64,000 bases of DNA from Cryptomeria japonica. Taxonomy: Eukaryota > Streptophyta > Pinopsida > Cupressales > Cupressaceae. The notes under the pieces were generated by a model. It did no database searches. It had not been told where the DNA came from and worked only from the letters and a program-made list of their open reading frames with translations. Where the stretch lies: positions 876,873,594 through 876,937,593 of the forward strand of contig NC_081409.1 of NCBI RefSeq assembly GCF_030272615.1, written 5' to 3'. Below are positions 22,329 through 34,221 of this stretch, piece by piece (position 1 is the stretch's first letter; every line of letters begins with the position of its first letter). The position numbers and the translations under genes are program-made.

Positions 22329-25300
22329 TTAGTTACCATTCGGTGGTGGCAACTGGTCAAAAATGGATTTGTACTTTGTCTGTGCTTTGGTGAGAGTAAC
22401 AGAGAGGGCATCCTTTACACTGTCCATTAAAGAATTATGCACTTGAATATCAACCAATAATGATATTAAGCCATCTAGAGTGCTTCCCTCTTATGTAGTA
22501 GATAGGGATGTGGCTCGGTTGATCTGTTCTTGGACGAATGAAAGATGAGGAAGGAATAATGTCTGAAGTGCCATTATGTCCATCCTGGTCTTGTGTTCTT
22601 CATTTCTTAGGTCCAATTGTTGAGCCATGAGCTGTTGTAGCTTTGTATAGAAATTCTGAACTAAATTTGGCTCTATGGTCAACTTATTTGAGAGATCGGT
22701 GATCTCTTTCTCAATTGCTTCTGTTTTATTCTTGATGTCTTTAATGAGTAAAGAAAATGTACAAATTTTCTAAAATAAATAATGAATGTGCTTGAGTTGA
22801 GGAGTCAACTTAGCAATAAATTTGACAAGTTTAAGTTTGCAAATAGCTATAGCTTTCTGTACCTCTTCTATCATTTTTGCAGTGAGCTCCTTCTCTTTTA
22901 GCTTGCTCAAATATTCTGATGCATCTACTCTAGATGTCTCTATCTTTGTTAGGAGTTCATCCAGTTAAATGTGGATGGCTGCATCTGTTAACACTATAGC
23001 TTCAGGTAGCATATCTATTAAGAGTGCTTTCACCTTCTGAAGTACCTTATTTTTCTTTTGAATTGCCATTTGCTTCTCTTGTTTGGCCTTTGCTTTGCAT
23101 AGTTCATCGAAATCAATGAGTTCTTGCCCCTTTAAGTTTGATATGTCTACATTTGTCAACACTATTGGTTTTGACAAATCAACTTTAAAACTATGCTTTT
23201 TCATCTTCTTTTCTTTCCCTTTCACTGATTGAACTAAGACAATGGCTTGTGAGGATTCATGACCCTCAGTAGGTTGCTTGGTAGAGGCAACACTTTGGTC
23301 AATTTCTTTAGCCTCTGTAGAGTCCTTTGGTGTCTCGGTACTCGGTGTCTTAGTTGCAACATTTTCACTGCTAGAAGGTGCTTGAGACGTCTGTTCTTGA
23401 GTAGTACCTTCTCCTACTGTAGACTTGTGCCCTTCAGTGCCTTGATCCATATCCTGAGGGGTTTCAGTTGAGATAGGTTGTTTGACCGTTGGATAAGGCT
23501 GAACTTGTTCCAAGACTGATTCACTGGATACAAGTTTTGCATATGCATTGCCTTCTATCATTTCCTATTTCGGTGCCTCTGTATCCATGATATCTTCATC
23601 TATTTGAATGGTGTCAATAGTGTCTTCCTTGGTGATATCAGGATCTTGCTCAATGACATCAACAATTTCACCTGTAGCTTGCTCACTGGCATCCTTGATT
23701 TTAAATATTTCCTGCCACTTTGCTTTGGTCTCATTTTCTACTTCAATATACAGCCCATTCATCAGTTTTAAGGCTCTTTGTTTGACGAGAAACTTTGAGT
23801 TGTAGGTTGTCAGATGTTCTTTTATTTCAGCCACTGACATGTCAGGAAAGAGATGTACCAGATTTCTTTCTCTGATCTGTTTCTCTGCATCCATTGCATA
23901 CTTCCACCTATTACCAATATGAAAATAAAGTTCATTTGGAAGTGACTTAGATAGTTCCAATGGAGCCAACCAAAATTTTAGAAGTGTGCAGATGACAACT
24001 TCAATTTGTCTCTTTTCATCATTATTTCTGGTTTCAAACTTAACATATCTGAATCCTCCAAATCCACCATATTCTTTCAGATTAGCACATAAATTTTCAA
24101 CACTATGTACATTTACCTTCTTGCTCTTGACAATCTGAAATTTGCTTGCATCCTCGGATTCGGTGTCACTAGACTCTTTTGCCAAAATGAGTCTCTGAGT
24201 AGATTTCTTGTAGGTCTTTGTTACCTTAGGAATAGTAACACTTTTTGTTTTCTTACTTGGTGAAGTTGCAGATGCTCTAGTGTTAGTTCGCTTTGCTTGA
24301 GGAGTCGGTGAGGCCTCTGATGAATCATGTTTCTTTCTTTTCAACACTTATCCCTTAGGCAATTCGGTGCTCAGTGTTATAGCTGCCTCTTGGGCTTCAG
24401 ATTCCTCTTCGATAATAGATAAAGTGCCTTTGACAAGTGTGGAGGAAGAGTCTTCTCTGAATTTCTCCGATAATGCCTTTATCATCTTTGTTGCCTTTCT
24501 TGTAGCTTTGGGTACTACAATGCTCATTTTTACTTTTGCTTTCACTTCTTCATAGGTTCCATACCTTAGCTTGGTAGCATGCCTTGGCAATGTAATAAAT
24601 GCATCAATTTGTTGTTGTGTGATGTCAAAATCAATCTCGTAACCCAAAGGTGACAAAGATTGAGTTCTTGGTTCCATAGCATTCACATAACAGTAATTAG
24701 TGTCTACTTCAAAACATATGGCATCTTTGTATTTCTCCACTAGCTGGGGTGGAATCTGGTACCTTTTATTCATTTTCTCTTGAAATTTATTGAAGTAATC
24801 ATCCATAATATCATTAAAATTATCACCTAACTTCTTAATGAACTCATTGATCTGATGGGAGATTGGTCGGTGTAGTTCCCAAACAACTTTACCGTCTGAT
24901 GGAAAGAATTTTTCAAAATAGAAAAACATGCATACAAGTAATGATCCAAACATTAGTGTATTAGCCGAGTTGTTCTTCTTTGGCTTCCTGATGGTATTCA
25001 GATTTTCAAACAGGTTCTTTAGCAACACCTCACATAGATCAATTTTCATTCGCTTTTTCACAATTTTGTATGCTAGGTCTACTACTGCACAGGGTACACT
25101 GGTTTCCCTTGCCGATTGGAAGAAACAGTAACCTATTACTCTAATGGCAAATTTTAATTCTTCATTAGTGACATTGTTCAATTTCAGTCCTCTGCTATCT
25201 GATTCCACTCTAGTTAAACTGATCAATTCCTTCAGTGATATCATCTTTTGAGCTTGGGCATGATCATGAATAGGGTAACCGGTGATCAAATGAATTATTT

Positions 25301-25688
25301 CCTTGGTAATCTTAAATGGTTTCTCTTCTAGCCACATGAAATCATCGTGAACTCTGCTTAGAACAAACTTGATCCATTGGGGTTTGAACACACGGGGATA
25401 GGTTAGGGCTTTAGTTAATCCCTTGATCATAATGTCCTTATACTTGCTATTCAATTTACCATTGGTGCATAACTCATCATAGGTGTCTTTGATTTCAACA
25501 TGACCGAGTTCTTCAACATGACATTTGGTGAAGAATCTCACATCCTTGACTAATAACACTCTGTCTGGGATGAGTGAAAAAGCGGTTTTGTCATCCACTT
25601 CAGATGCAACTTTGGGAGTCAAAGAGTATTTTAGTGAGGGCTTCTCAACATTCTTAAAAACAATGGGATCTTGGATCTTAGGTGCCAT
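22329..25688 (-). pseudogene. Ret-5 accessory ORF in the position of pol (unknown function)
   Basis: From the ATG at 25688 (MAPKIQDPIV) to the stop at 22329 one frame of 1,119 codons is kept, with five in-frame stops and no frameshift; the first 446 codons are fully open. N-terminal half: helical, with WLEEKPFKITKEI...ITGYP near residues 121-142. Middle: S/T/K-rich (LKRKKHDSSEASPT), possible nuclear signals, then acidic. C-terminal part: KKHSFKVDLSKP block and coiled-coil-like helices, ending LPPPNGN. No RT, integrase or protease motif is seen. Length and layout match the LTR ORFs of Ret-4 and Ret-7. Confidence 0.8.
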
Positions 25689-26603
25689 TTGTAGATTTTA
25701 GATAAAAACTAACAAAAGATCCTTAGGGTTTGAGGATTTTCAAACAACTGACGCTTCACACTTAGCAGATAATAGCAACTTGATAAGATCGGTAAACCAG
25801 CTTAACAATGCATTGAGATTGATGTAAATACCTTGAATTTGCTTTGTAGGAGGTTTGATCGCCTTAGATTCACTTGCTCTGCTCTCTCGAAAACTTTGTG
25901 AGTAAAAATGATCATGAAAATGCTTTTAAGTACACAATATGCCTTATAGGGCTCCGTGCAGGTTAGGTCAAAAAACATTAAATGCACTCGGTTCCATTTA
26001 ATCGATTTACTCTCCTTTTTTGTTTTAACCGGGTAACCAAACTTCCTTCTTTTACCGACTTGACAGGCTTCTTGTATTCACCGACTTGACAGGTTTCCTG
26101 TAAAGTGCTTCAAAAGACTTTGATAGAATTTCAAACCTACTATTACATCTTAATTATGCAGATTATGAATTAAGTACATAAAAAAATAGGAACTGTTAAG
26201 ATTTAACCTTGAGAGAATGTAGTCCCTTCATACCTTTACCGATTAATTTGGAATAGGAGCACCTAACTCGGTAGGTAAGGTGCTTTCTCCATTGGACACA
26301 ATTTCTTTCTTTTTCCAAATCATCTATAACTTTTCTTTTATTTCCTCAGTGTCTTTTCTACGTTGATCTCTGCAATCTCCGACCAAGTGTCCAACTTTGT
26401 GACAATGAAAAACATGCCATACCAGGATTTCTCCATGATCTTTGGTTGTTCATCCCAAACCTTATAAAGCAGTTGGCAATTATATGTCCATATCTTCCAC
26501 AACATTCACACTATATCCTTGTATTTTAATCCCATGGTACTACATAATACTGTCGGTAAGGTTCTGTGTGAGTTCAGTAACCTCTAGCATTTTCTCGATG
26601 TGC
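25689..26603 (-). other. Ret-5 spacer between gag and accessory ORF
   Basis: Contains the two decayed extra knuckles at its right side (26380-26510) and then about 600 bases without a supported gene up to the ATG at 25688. No splice signals were identified with confidence. Confidence 0.5.
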
Positions 26604-27596
26604 CTACCACATATAGTTCTTTTGCTTAAACCAACATTTCTCGGTACTATGTCTATATCTATTGCAATTTTTACAAAACCCTTTGAATTTTGCCTTCTGA
26701 TAATTGTTAACAGACTTTGTCCTACATTGATTAGATGTGTGACCATATTTATTGCAACTGTAACAATAACCATTGGACTTAGTGACATTCGGTTGCTTAC
26801 CTTTTCTGATTTGGCACATAAATGCAGTGTGACCTTGATTTCCACAGTAGTTGCAAATAAGCTTCTTTCTTTTGATTTTATTCTTGTTTCCAGCTTGCTT
26901 TGATGATTCTCGTCTCCGGGTAGTATGAATTCCCTTCTCGGTAGAGTCTTTTCCTTTGTAACCGAGTCCTGCATCTTTGTTGGGTCATCTTGTATTCAGT
27001 TGCTCATCCAACATCTTTGATGCTTCATAACTCTTCTTCAGTGTTTCTTTGGATTTCTTCTCTATTTCAAGTTCATCGGTCAACCTTGATACTTCAAGTT
27101 TCAAACCTTGATTCTCATCATCTTTCAGATTTGCTTCATGATGTGCATAACCTAGTTGATCTGATAGGTTTTATTGAATTCCAGTCAACCTTGTGATTTC
27201 ATCATTCTTATCAGATACTAAGACTACAAGTTGTTGTTTCTCTCTTTCTAGATCTCTTACTTTATCCTCGGTCGTCCTCAATGCATCAAGATTTTTAGTC
27301 ATGTGTGTGCTGAAATGTTCATGTTCTCTTTTCATTGCTTTTAGTTGATCAGCTAGTGCTTTGTTCTTTTCTTTCAATACTCCAATCATTTCTTCAGTTT
27401 CTTCAGATATACTGTTCTCAGATGATGTCTCAATTTGTTCCACTAACTCTTGAGAGTCCTGCAAATCATCAGATAATCTTCTTCTCACTTTCAGATATTT
27501 TTGCATTTGCCTTTGCATGTCTGCAATCACTTGATTAGCATGAGCCAACTCTTCTTGCAGATACACAATCCTCTGAGATTGTTTATAGCCTTCCAT
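26604..27596 (-). pseudogene. gag: Ret-5 gag-like protein: coiled coil and zinc knuckles
   Basis: From the ATG at 27596 (MEGYKQSQR) one frame runs to 26604 with two in-frame stops (near 27171 and about 26985). Residues 1-200 are a strong coiled coil with many E/K/Q/L heptads. A basic linker follows. Then three CCHC knuckles: CNYCGNQGHTAFMC, CYSCNKYGHTSNQC, CKNCNRYRHSTEKC. Two more decayed knuckles can be read further on, near 26465-26510 (CECCGRYGHIIANC) and 26380-26420 (first cysteine lost), in other frames. The UBN2 capsid domain is absent. The role would be RNA packaging. Confidence 0.8.
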
Positions 27597-27644
27597 TAAT
27601 AAGATCTTTCTCTTTAGGCAGTAAAACCCTTTTCCAAGATTCAA

Positions 27645-27656
27645 GCTCTGATACCA
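27645..27656 (-). other. Ret-5 primer-binding site
   Basis: Reads TGGTATCAGAGC on the minus strand, two bases from the LTR: the standard Copia methionine-tRNA primer site. Confidence 0.9.
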
Positions 27657-27658
27657 AC

Positions 27659-29121
27659 TGTTAGGCCCAATATGGAAAGCTAATGTACTGAGAGGGGAGG
27701 GGTGAATCAGTACTCCAAATTTGTTCTTCAAAAATAACTTTACTGTTATGCATAAACCAAATAGTGCAGTAACATAATATAAAGCTAAAACACATAGATC
27801 ACAATCATACATGATTCACCCCATAACACATATACTTTGGTTACGCAGAAACTCTTGGTTAGAGAGAAAAACTGCGGTGGGGATGGCACCGACAACTTCA
27901 CTACTGCAATAATAAATTGTGCTAGGTTAGAGCTACATGTTCAGCTATTTCTGATAGCTTACCCTGTTAGGAGTATCAAGATCTGTTAGATCTACCTTGC
28001 TAAAGGATTTTACAACACTTCATCTAAGTGTTGCACCTGGTTAGAGGCTTTACAATTTATAGACTTGATTAGAGTCTTTTACCCTGTTAAAGGTTTCTCT
28101 TACAACTTCAAAATATTACAATAAAATCATTACAAATATCCGCAACTTTGCATCTGGAATGTTATAGCAGATTCTATGTGCTCAAAAAAGATTACCTTGC
28201 TTATAGCATACCTCAATAACCCATATAGTAACTCGGTAAACCCTTCTGTTTACTCTGTTCTTTCATTGTTATCTGAAATCCTTCTTGGTGACATCTGTGT
28301 CTCTGTAACATTCATAACACTTAGTGCTTTCACATGTCTTGCTTCATATATCTCCATATCTTTCATTCTGTCATGCTACATGTATATCTCTGATCTAAAT
28401 CCATGTTGTATAAATAGATCTCTTATGTCAGTGATCCATTCATTGCTTCAATCTTACAAATATGTTTTATTGAATGAATCATCATGTAGAATATTTCACT
28501 GGTTAGATAACCTCAAAATCATACACAATCTTTAAGTGCAATTTCTAATGTGATAACGGTTCTATGTGCCTTGATCTTGTAACATGTTTTCATATGTATG
28601 TCCAGGTTCAATGAGTCTGGTAACACGTTTCACTCAGTGTATATCAACTCGGTGTGTCATCTTTGTTGCTTGCTAGACAGCTCGGTGTATACTACGCTCT
28701 GTGACTACTTTCTTCTGTAACATACTTGACTGTTCATACCGACTGAATATTTTGGTAGTAGTAACCGACTAGAGTATATAGAATAACTTTGAACATAAAA
28801 CTAATGGCAACTTGATAATTAGTAACAATCTCCCCTTTTGACATTAGTTAAGATGTTTGACAAAAGCTACTTTCAAAGTTATAACTCAATAATCTATATA
28901 CTTGCAAAATTGATTATACTGATAGTATATACAATAGTCAATAAAATAATATATCCAGATATACTCCCCTTATCGATATACTATACAAAACTCTGATTTT
29001 GCATGTTGTTATGTTCACTGCTCGGTTCACTGGACTTGGATACTCTGCTCACTCTGCTCGGTATACTCCCCATGTATACTATACTTCTTTTGTTTGATAC
29101 TATACTTTGAATACTATATCA
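27659..29121 (-). repeat. Ret-5 shared LTR (5' LTR of the full copy)
   Basis: 1,463 bp, partner of 20816-22301. On its left is the primer site of the full interior. On its right is a polypurine tract and a second, partial interior. It therefore serves as the 5' LTR of one copy and the 3' LTR of another. Confidence 0.95.
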
Positions 29122-30874
29122 CTCCCCCTTTTTGACAAACATCAAAATTTAGTTACCATTTGATGGTGGCAACTGGTCAAAAATGGATTTGTACTTTGTT
29201 CGGGTTTCGGTGAGAGTGACAGAGAGGGCATCCTTTACAATGTAATTAAAGAATTATGCACTTGAATATCAACCAATAATGATATTAAGCCATCTAGAGT
29301 GCTTCCCTCTTGTGTAGTAGATAGGGATGTGGCTCGGTTGATCTGTTCTTGGACGGATGAAAGATGAGGAAGTAATAATGTCTGAAGTGTCATTATGTCC
29401 AACCTAATCTTGTGTTCTTCATTTCTTGGGTCCAATTGTTGAGCCATGAGCTGTTGTAGCTTTGTATAGAAATTTTGAACTGAATTTGTCTCTATGGTCA
29501 ACTTATTTGAGAGATCGGTGATCTCTTTCTCAATTGCTTCTTTTTTATTCTTGATGTCTTTAATGAATAAAGAAAATGTACAGAGTTTTTGAAATAAATA
29601 ATGAATGTGCTTGAGTTGAGGAGTCAACTCAACAATAAATTTGACAAGTTTAACTTTGCCAATAGCTATAGCTTTCTATACCTCTTCTATCATTTTTGCA
29701 GTGAGCTCCTTGTCTTTTAGCTTGCTCAAATATTCTGATGCATCTACTCCGAATGTCTCTATCTTTTTTAGGAGTTCATCCAGTTGAATGTGGATGGCTA
29801 CATCTGTTGACACTGTAGCTTCAGGTAGCATATCTATTAAGAGTGCTTTCACCTTCTGAAGTACCTTATTTTTCTTTTGAATTGCCATTTGCTTCTCTTG
29901 TTTGGCCTTTGCTTTGCATAGTTCACCGAAATCAATGAGTGCTTGCCCCTTTAATTTTGATATGTCTACATTGGGCAACACTATAAGTTTTGACAAATCA
30001 ACTTTAAAACTATGCTTTTTCATCTTCTTTTCTTTACCTTTCACTGATTGAACTAAGACAATGGCTTGTGAGGCTTGATGACCCTCGGTAGGTTGCTCGG
30101 TAGAGGCAACACTTTGGTCGGTTTCTTTAGCCTCTGTAGAGTCCTTTGGTGTCTCAGTACTCGGTGTCTCAGTTGCAACATTTTCATTGCTAGAAGGTGC
30201 TTGAGATGTCTATTCTTGAGTAGTACCTTCTCCTGCAGTAGACTTGTGACCTTCGGTGCCTTGATCCGTATCCTGAGGGGTTTTGGTTGAGACAGGTTGT
30301 TTGACCGGTGGATAAGGTTGAACTTGTTCCAAGACTGATTCACTGGATACAAGTTTTGCATATGCATTTCCTTCTATCATTTCCTATTCTGGTGCCTCTG
30401 TATCCATGATATCTTCATCTATTTGAATGGTGTCAGCAGGGTCTTGCTTGATAATATCAGGATCTTGCTCGGTGACATCAACAATTTCAACTATAGCTTT
30501 CTCACTGGCATCCTTCATTTTAAAGATTTCCTGACACTTTGCTTTGCTCTCATTTTCTATTTCAATATACTGCCCATTCATCAGTTTTAAGGCTCTTTGT
30601 AAGACTACAAGTTGTTGTTTCTCTCTTTCTAGATCTCTTACTTTATCCTCGGTCTTCCTCAATGCATCAAGATTTTTAGTCATGTGTGTGCTGAAATGTT
30701 CATGTTCTCTTTTCATTGCTTTTAGTTGATCAACTAGTGCTTTGTTCTTTTCTTTCAATACTCCAATCATTTCTTCAGTTTCTTCAGATATACTGTTCTC
30801 AGATGATGTCTCAATTTGTTCCACTAACTCTTGAGAGTCCTGCAAATCATCAGATAATCTTCTTCTCACTTTCA
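29122..30874 (-). mobile_element. Ret-5 partial second interior with internal in-frame deletion
   Basis: Matches the Ret-5 interior: 29122-30600 corresponds to 22302-23780, and 30601-30874 corresponds to about 27223-27498. About 3.4 kb in between (most of the accessory ORF and the zinc knuckles) is missing. The minus-strand frame 30384-30869 fuses the gag coiled coil to the later part of the accessory ORF without a frameshift. The sequence stops abruptly at 30874, where Ret-6 begins in the opposite orientation. Confidence 0.85.
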
Positions 30875-32187
30875 GAGATGCTTAAGGATGCTCACATCAT
30901 ATGATAGGAGATAAAGGTAAATTCTTGAACTTTCAAGAATACAATGGAGGCTTAGTGAGATTTGGAGATGATAAAGCTTGTTTGATCAAAGGTAAGGGTA
31001 CAATATCTCTTGATGGTAAGAATAATACTGAAAATGTTTACTATGTTGAAGGTTTAAAGCATAATCTTTTGAGTGTTGGTCAATTAGTTGAGAAAGGATT
31101 TCAGTTATAATTCAAAAATGGAAAATGCAAAACCATGAATAGAACTGGTTTGGAAATTGCAAGTGGTAATCAGACTAGAGGTACTATCTTTCATTTGAAT
31201 AACAATGAAAAGACATGCTTGAGTGCACATATTGATGAAAGTTGGCTATGGCATAAGAGACTCTTTCATCTAAACTTTGATTGCATGGTGAAAATCAGTA
31301 CTACTAAGGCAGTTAGAGATTTGCCTAAAATTGTCAAACCTCACAATACAGTATGTAAGGAATGTCAGTTTGGAAAACAAGTTAGAGCTACTTTCAAAAG
31401 TATTCCAGAAAAATCAAATGATGCTCTTGACTTAATTCATACTGATTTATGTGGTCCAGCTAGAACTAAAATTTTACAAGGTGATAGATATTTTATGCTA
31501 ATCATTGATGACTATTCTAGAATGTGTTGAGTTACTTTTCTCAGAGAAAAATCAGAAGCACTTGGAAAGTTCAAACTGTTCAAAGCAATGGTAGAAAATG
31601 AAACTGGTAAGAAAATCAAATGTCTAAGATTAGATCAAGGAGGAGAATTTACATCTAAGGAATTTAATTCATTCTGTGAATTAAATGGAATCAGAAGACA
31701 GCTATCAGCACCTCGGACACCACAGCAGAATGGAGTTGTTGAAAGGAAAAACAAAACTATCTTGGATGCAGCAACAAGTATGTTAGTAGAAGCAAACCTA
31801 CCACATGTATATTGGAGAGAAGCAGTAAGTACAATAGTCTATACATTCAACAAAGTTCACATCAAAGGTGAAACTAGTAAGACCCCTCATGAACTATGGT
31901 TTGGTATTACTCCTACTCTTAAATATTTCAGAATTTTTGGAAGTAAATGCTATATTAGAAGAGATGAGTACATTGGGAAATTTGATCCTAGAAGTGATGA
32001 AGGAATATTTCTTGGTTATTCATCTAAGAGTAAAGCATGTAGATGTTTTAACAAAAGATTGCAGAAAATTGTTGAAAGTACAAATGTGAAGATTGATGAA
32101 CAATTCAGAGGAACTGCAAGGTATATAGATTCTGAACCGACAATAGAAATTCTAATAAATGAACCTACACTGAATCCACTAGTATAG
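30875..32187 (+). pseudogene. pol: Ret-6 protease end and integrase
   Basis: One frame with stops near 31108 and 31528 (TGA in place of a residue after RMC). It shows the GAG-pre-integrase block (WLWHKRLFHLNF), CKECQFGK, HTDLCGP, RLDQGGEF and NGVVERKN, so the D, D, E triad is kept. KYFRIFGSKCYI and IFLGYSSKSKA follow. It is better preserved than the integrase of Ret-3. Confidence 0.9.
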
Positions 32188-33192
32188 AATAAATATCCAG
32201 TCACACCGGTATCATCTGAAAATTCCACAATAACTAGGGAACAACAACAAACAAAGACACCCTAGTATGTAAGACTGAATCATTCTGAATATCAGCTAAT
32301 TGGAAACAAGTATAAAGGAGTTATGACAAGAGGAAGATTGGCAAATGAAGAGGTATGTCTTATTTCTCAAATTGAACCATCATCAGTTATTGAGGCATGT
32401 GAAGATAAATATTGGATTAAAGCTATGGAAGAAGAATTAGAACAAACTAAGAAGAATAACACTTGGACATTAGTTCCTCGGCCTAAAGATAAAAATGTAA
32501 TTGAAACCAAATGGGTATTCAGAAACAAACTTAATGAAGATGGTAAGGTTATCAAAAATAAAGCAAGACTAGTGTGTAAGCGATATTCTCAGAAAGAAGG
32601 AATTGATTACAATGAGACCTTTGCACCGATAGCCAGAATTAAGGCAGTTAGATTATTTTTGGCCTTTGCGGGACATAAAAACTACAAAATATATCAAATG
32701 GATATTAAATGTGCATTTATGAATGGAGATTTTGAAGAAGAAGTTTACATTGAACAACCTGAAGGATTTTCTTAGACAAATAACAAAGATATGGTTTGCA
32801 GGTTAAGAAAAGCTTTGTATGGATTGAAGCAAGCTCCAAGAGCTTGGTATGCAAGATTGGATAAGTATCTTTTGAAAATTGCTTTTTCTAAAGGTAATGT
32901 AGATAACAACTTATATTATAAAGTGACTAATGATGACATCTTGGTTATAGAAGCTCTTTTTGATGATATAATCTTTGGAGGAGAAGATGGATTATGTAAA
33001 GTATTTTCTATTAAAATGCAGCAAGAATTTGAAATGTCTATGATTGGAGAAATAAAATTCCTTTTAGGATTGCAGATTTCACAGACTAATAAAGGTATAT
33101 TCTTGAGTCAATCCAAGTACTTAAAAGAGTTACTAAAGAAATTTGGGATGGAGAACTCTAAACTGGTAAGCACACCTTATGACTACAAATGA
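32188..33192 (+). pseudogene. pol: Ret-6 reverse transcriptase
   Basis: Same frame as the integrase. Blocks: [48 protein letters not shown] (first aspartate), [20 protein letters not shown] (catalytic pair). Stops lie near 32186, 32263 and 32773. A one-base insertion near 33178 shifts the frame into the RNase H. Confidence 0.9.
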
Positions 33193-33860
33193 CAAATTAT
33201 CACTAAGGGATGAATCTACACCTGTTAATCCAACTAGATACAAATCTATGATAGGAGGTTTATTGTATTTAACACAAACCAGACCTGATATCATGAATGC
33301 AGTATGTATTGTTTCAAGATTTCAGAGTAATCCTAGAGAAAATCATGAATCAGCAGTAAAAAGGATTTTCCAGTACTTACAAGGCACTATAAATCTTGGA
33401 TTATGGTATCCTAGAGATGAAAACTTTGAATTATGTGCATACACAGATGCAAATTGGGCAGGAGATGTGGATGATAGAAAAAGTACCACCGACGGAGCAT
33501 TCTTTCTTGGAAGCAGACTAGTTTCTTGGTTGAGTAAGAAAAAAAGATGTACATATTTATCAACAGTAGAATCAGAATATGTTGCAGCAGCAACTAACTG
33601 TACACAGGTACTATGGCTTAAGCAAATGTTGAAGGACATAAAGGTAAAATGCAAGGAACCTATTACTATCTGTTGTGATAACACTGCAGCAATTGATATA
33701 TCTAAGAATTCGGTATTACATTATAAAACCAAACATGTTTTTATCAAACTAAATTTTCTAAGGAAAATGTTGAAGCAAAGGAGATAAAACTGGTTTATGT
33801 GAATACTAAAGAGCAGATTGTAGATATTTTTACTAAACCTCTACCTAAAGAGACTTTTGA
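33179..33860 (+). pseudogene. pol: Ret-6 RNase H
   Basis: Begins MTTNDKLSLRDES and contains TRPDIMNAVCIVSRF, YTDANWAGDVDDRKS, STVESEYVAAA and CCDNTAAIDIS, so the three main acidic residues are present. A shift near 33770 leads into the last block (VNTKEQIVDIFTKPLP). Confidence 0.9.
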
Positions 33861-34221
33861 ATATCTCTGAGACTAGCTTGGGCTCATACCCCCACTGATA
33901 CAGACTTAAGAAGTTGATGGTTGTCATCAACCGATGGAATTAACAGAGAAATCTTTTTTTCCGCTATGATGAGGAAGCTACTCCTCAGGGGGAGTAGTTG
34001 GTATACTGAATTGGTTGGTATTTTTACTAAAGAGCAGATTGCAAATATTTTTACTAAACCTCTGCCTAAAGAGACTTTTGAATATCTCCAAGACCAGCTT
34101 GGGGTCATACCCCCACCGGTAGAAACTTAAGAAGTTGGTGTTTGTCATCAACCGACAGAATTAACAAAGAAATCTTTTATTCCGGCTATGATGAGGAAGC
34201 TACTTCTCAGGGGGAGTAGTT
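33805..34221 (+). repeat. 221-bp tandem duplication of the pol end and polypurine tract in Ret-6
   Basis: The word ACTAAAGAGCAGATTG starts at 33805 and again at 34026. Each unit contains the C-terminal RNase H block, a non-coding stretch and the tract CTCAGGGGGAGTAGTTGG (33983-34000 and 34206-34222). The element therefore has two candidate plus-strand priming sites. Confidence 0.9.

Larger units (their letters stand above)
20816..29121 (-). mobile_element. Ret-5: non-autonomous LTR element with gag and accessory ORF, no pol
   Basis: LTRs at 20816-22301 and 27659-29121 flank an interior that holds, on the minus strand, a primer site, a coiled-coil gag with repeated zinc knuckles, and one long accessory ORF, ending at a polypurine tract. 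No protease, integrase, RT or RNase H is present. It would depend on a related Copia element for replication. Its left edge sits 14 bases into the Ret-4 LTR ORF. No right-hand target-site duplication is seen because a partial second interior (29122-30874) is joined to the right LTR. Confidence 0.85.

Noticed and set aside
26442-26903. 153-codon plus-strand ORF
   Set aside because: It is the antisense shadow of the Ret-5 zinc-knuckle region.
30600-30601. Removal of an intron in the partial Ret-5 copy
   Set aside because: The missing segment does not end in AG at any equivalent placement of the break, so a canonical intron is not supported.
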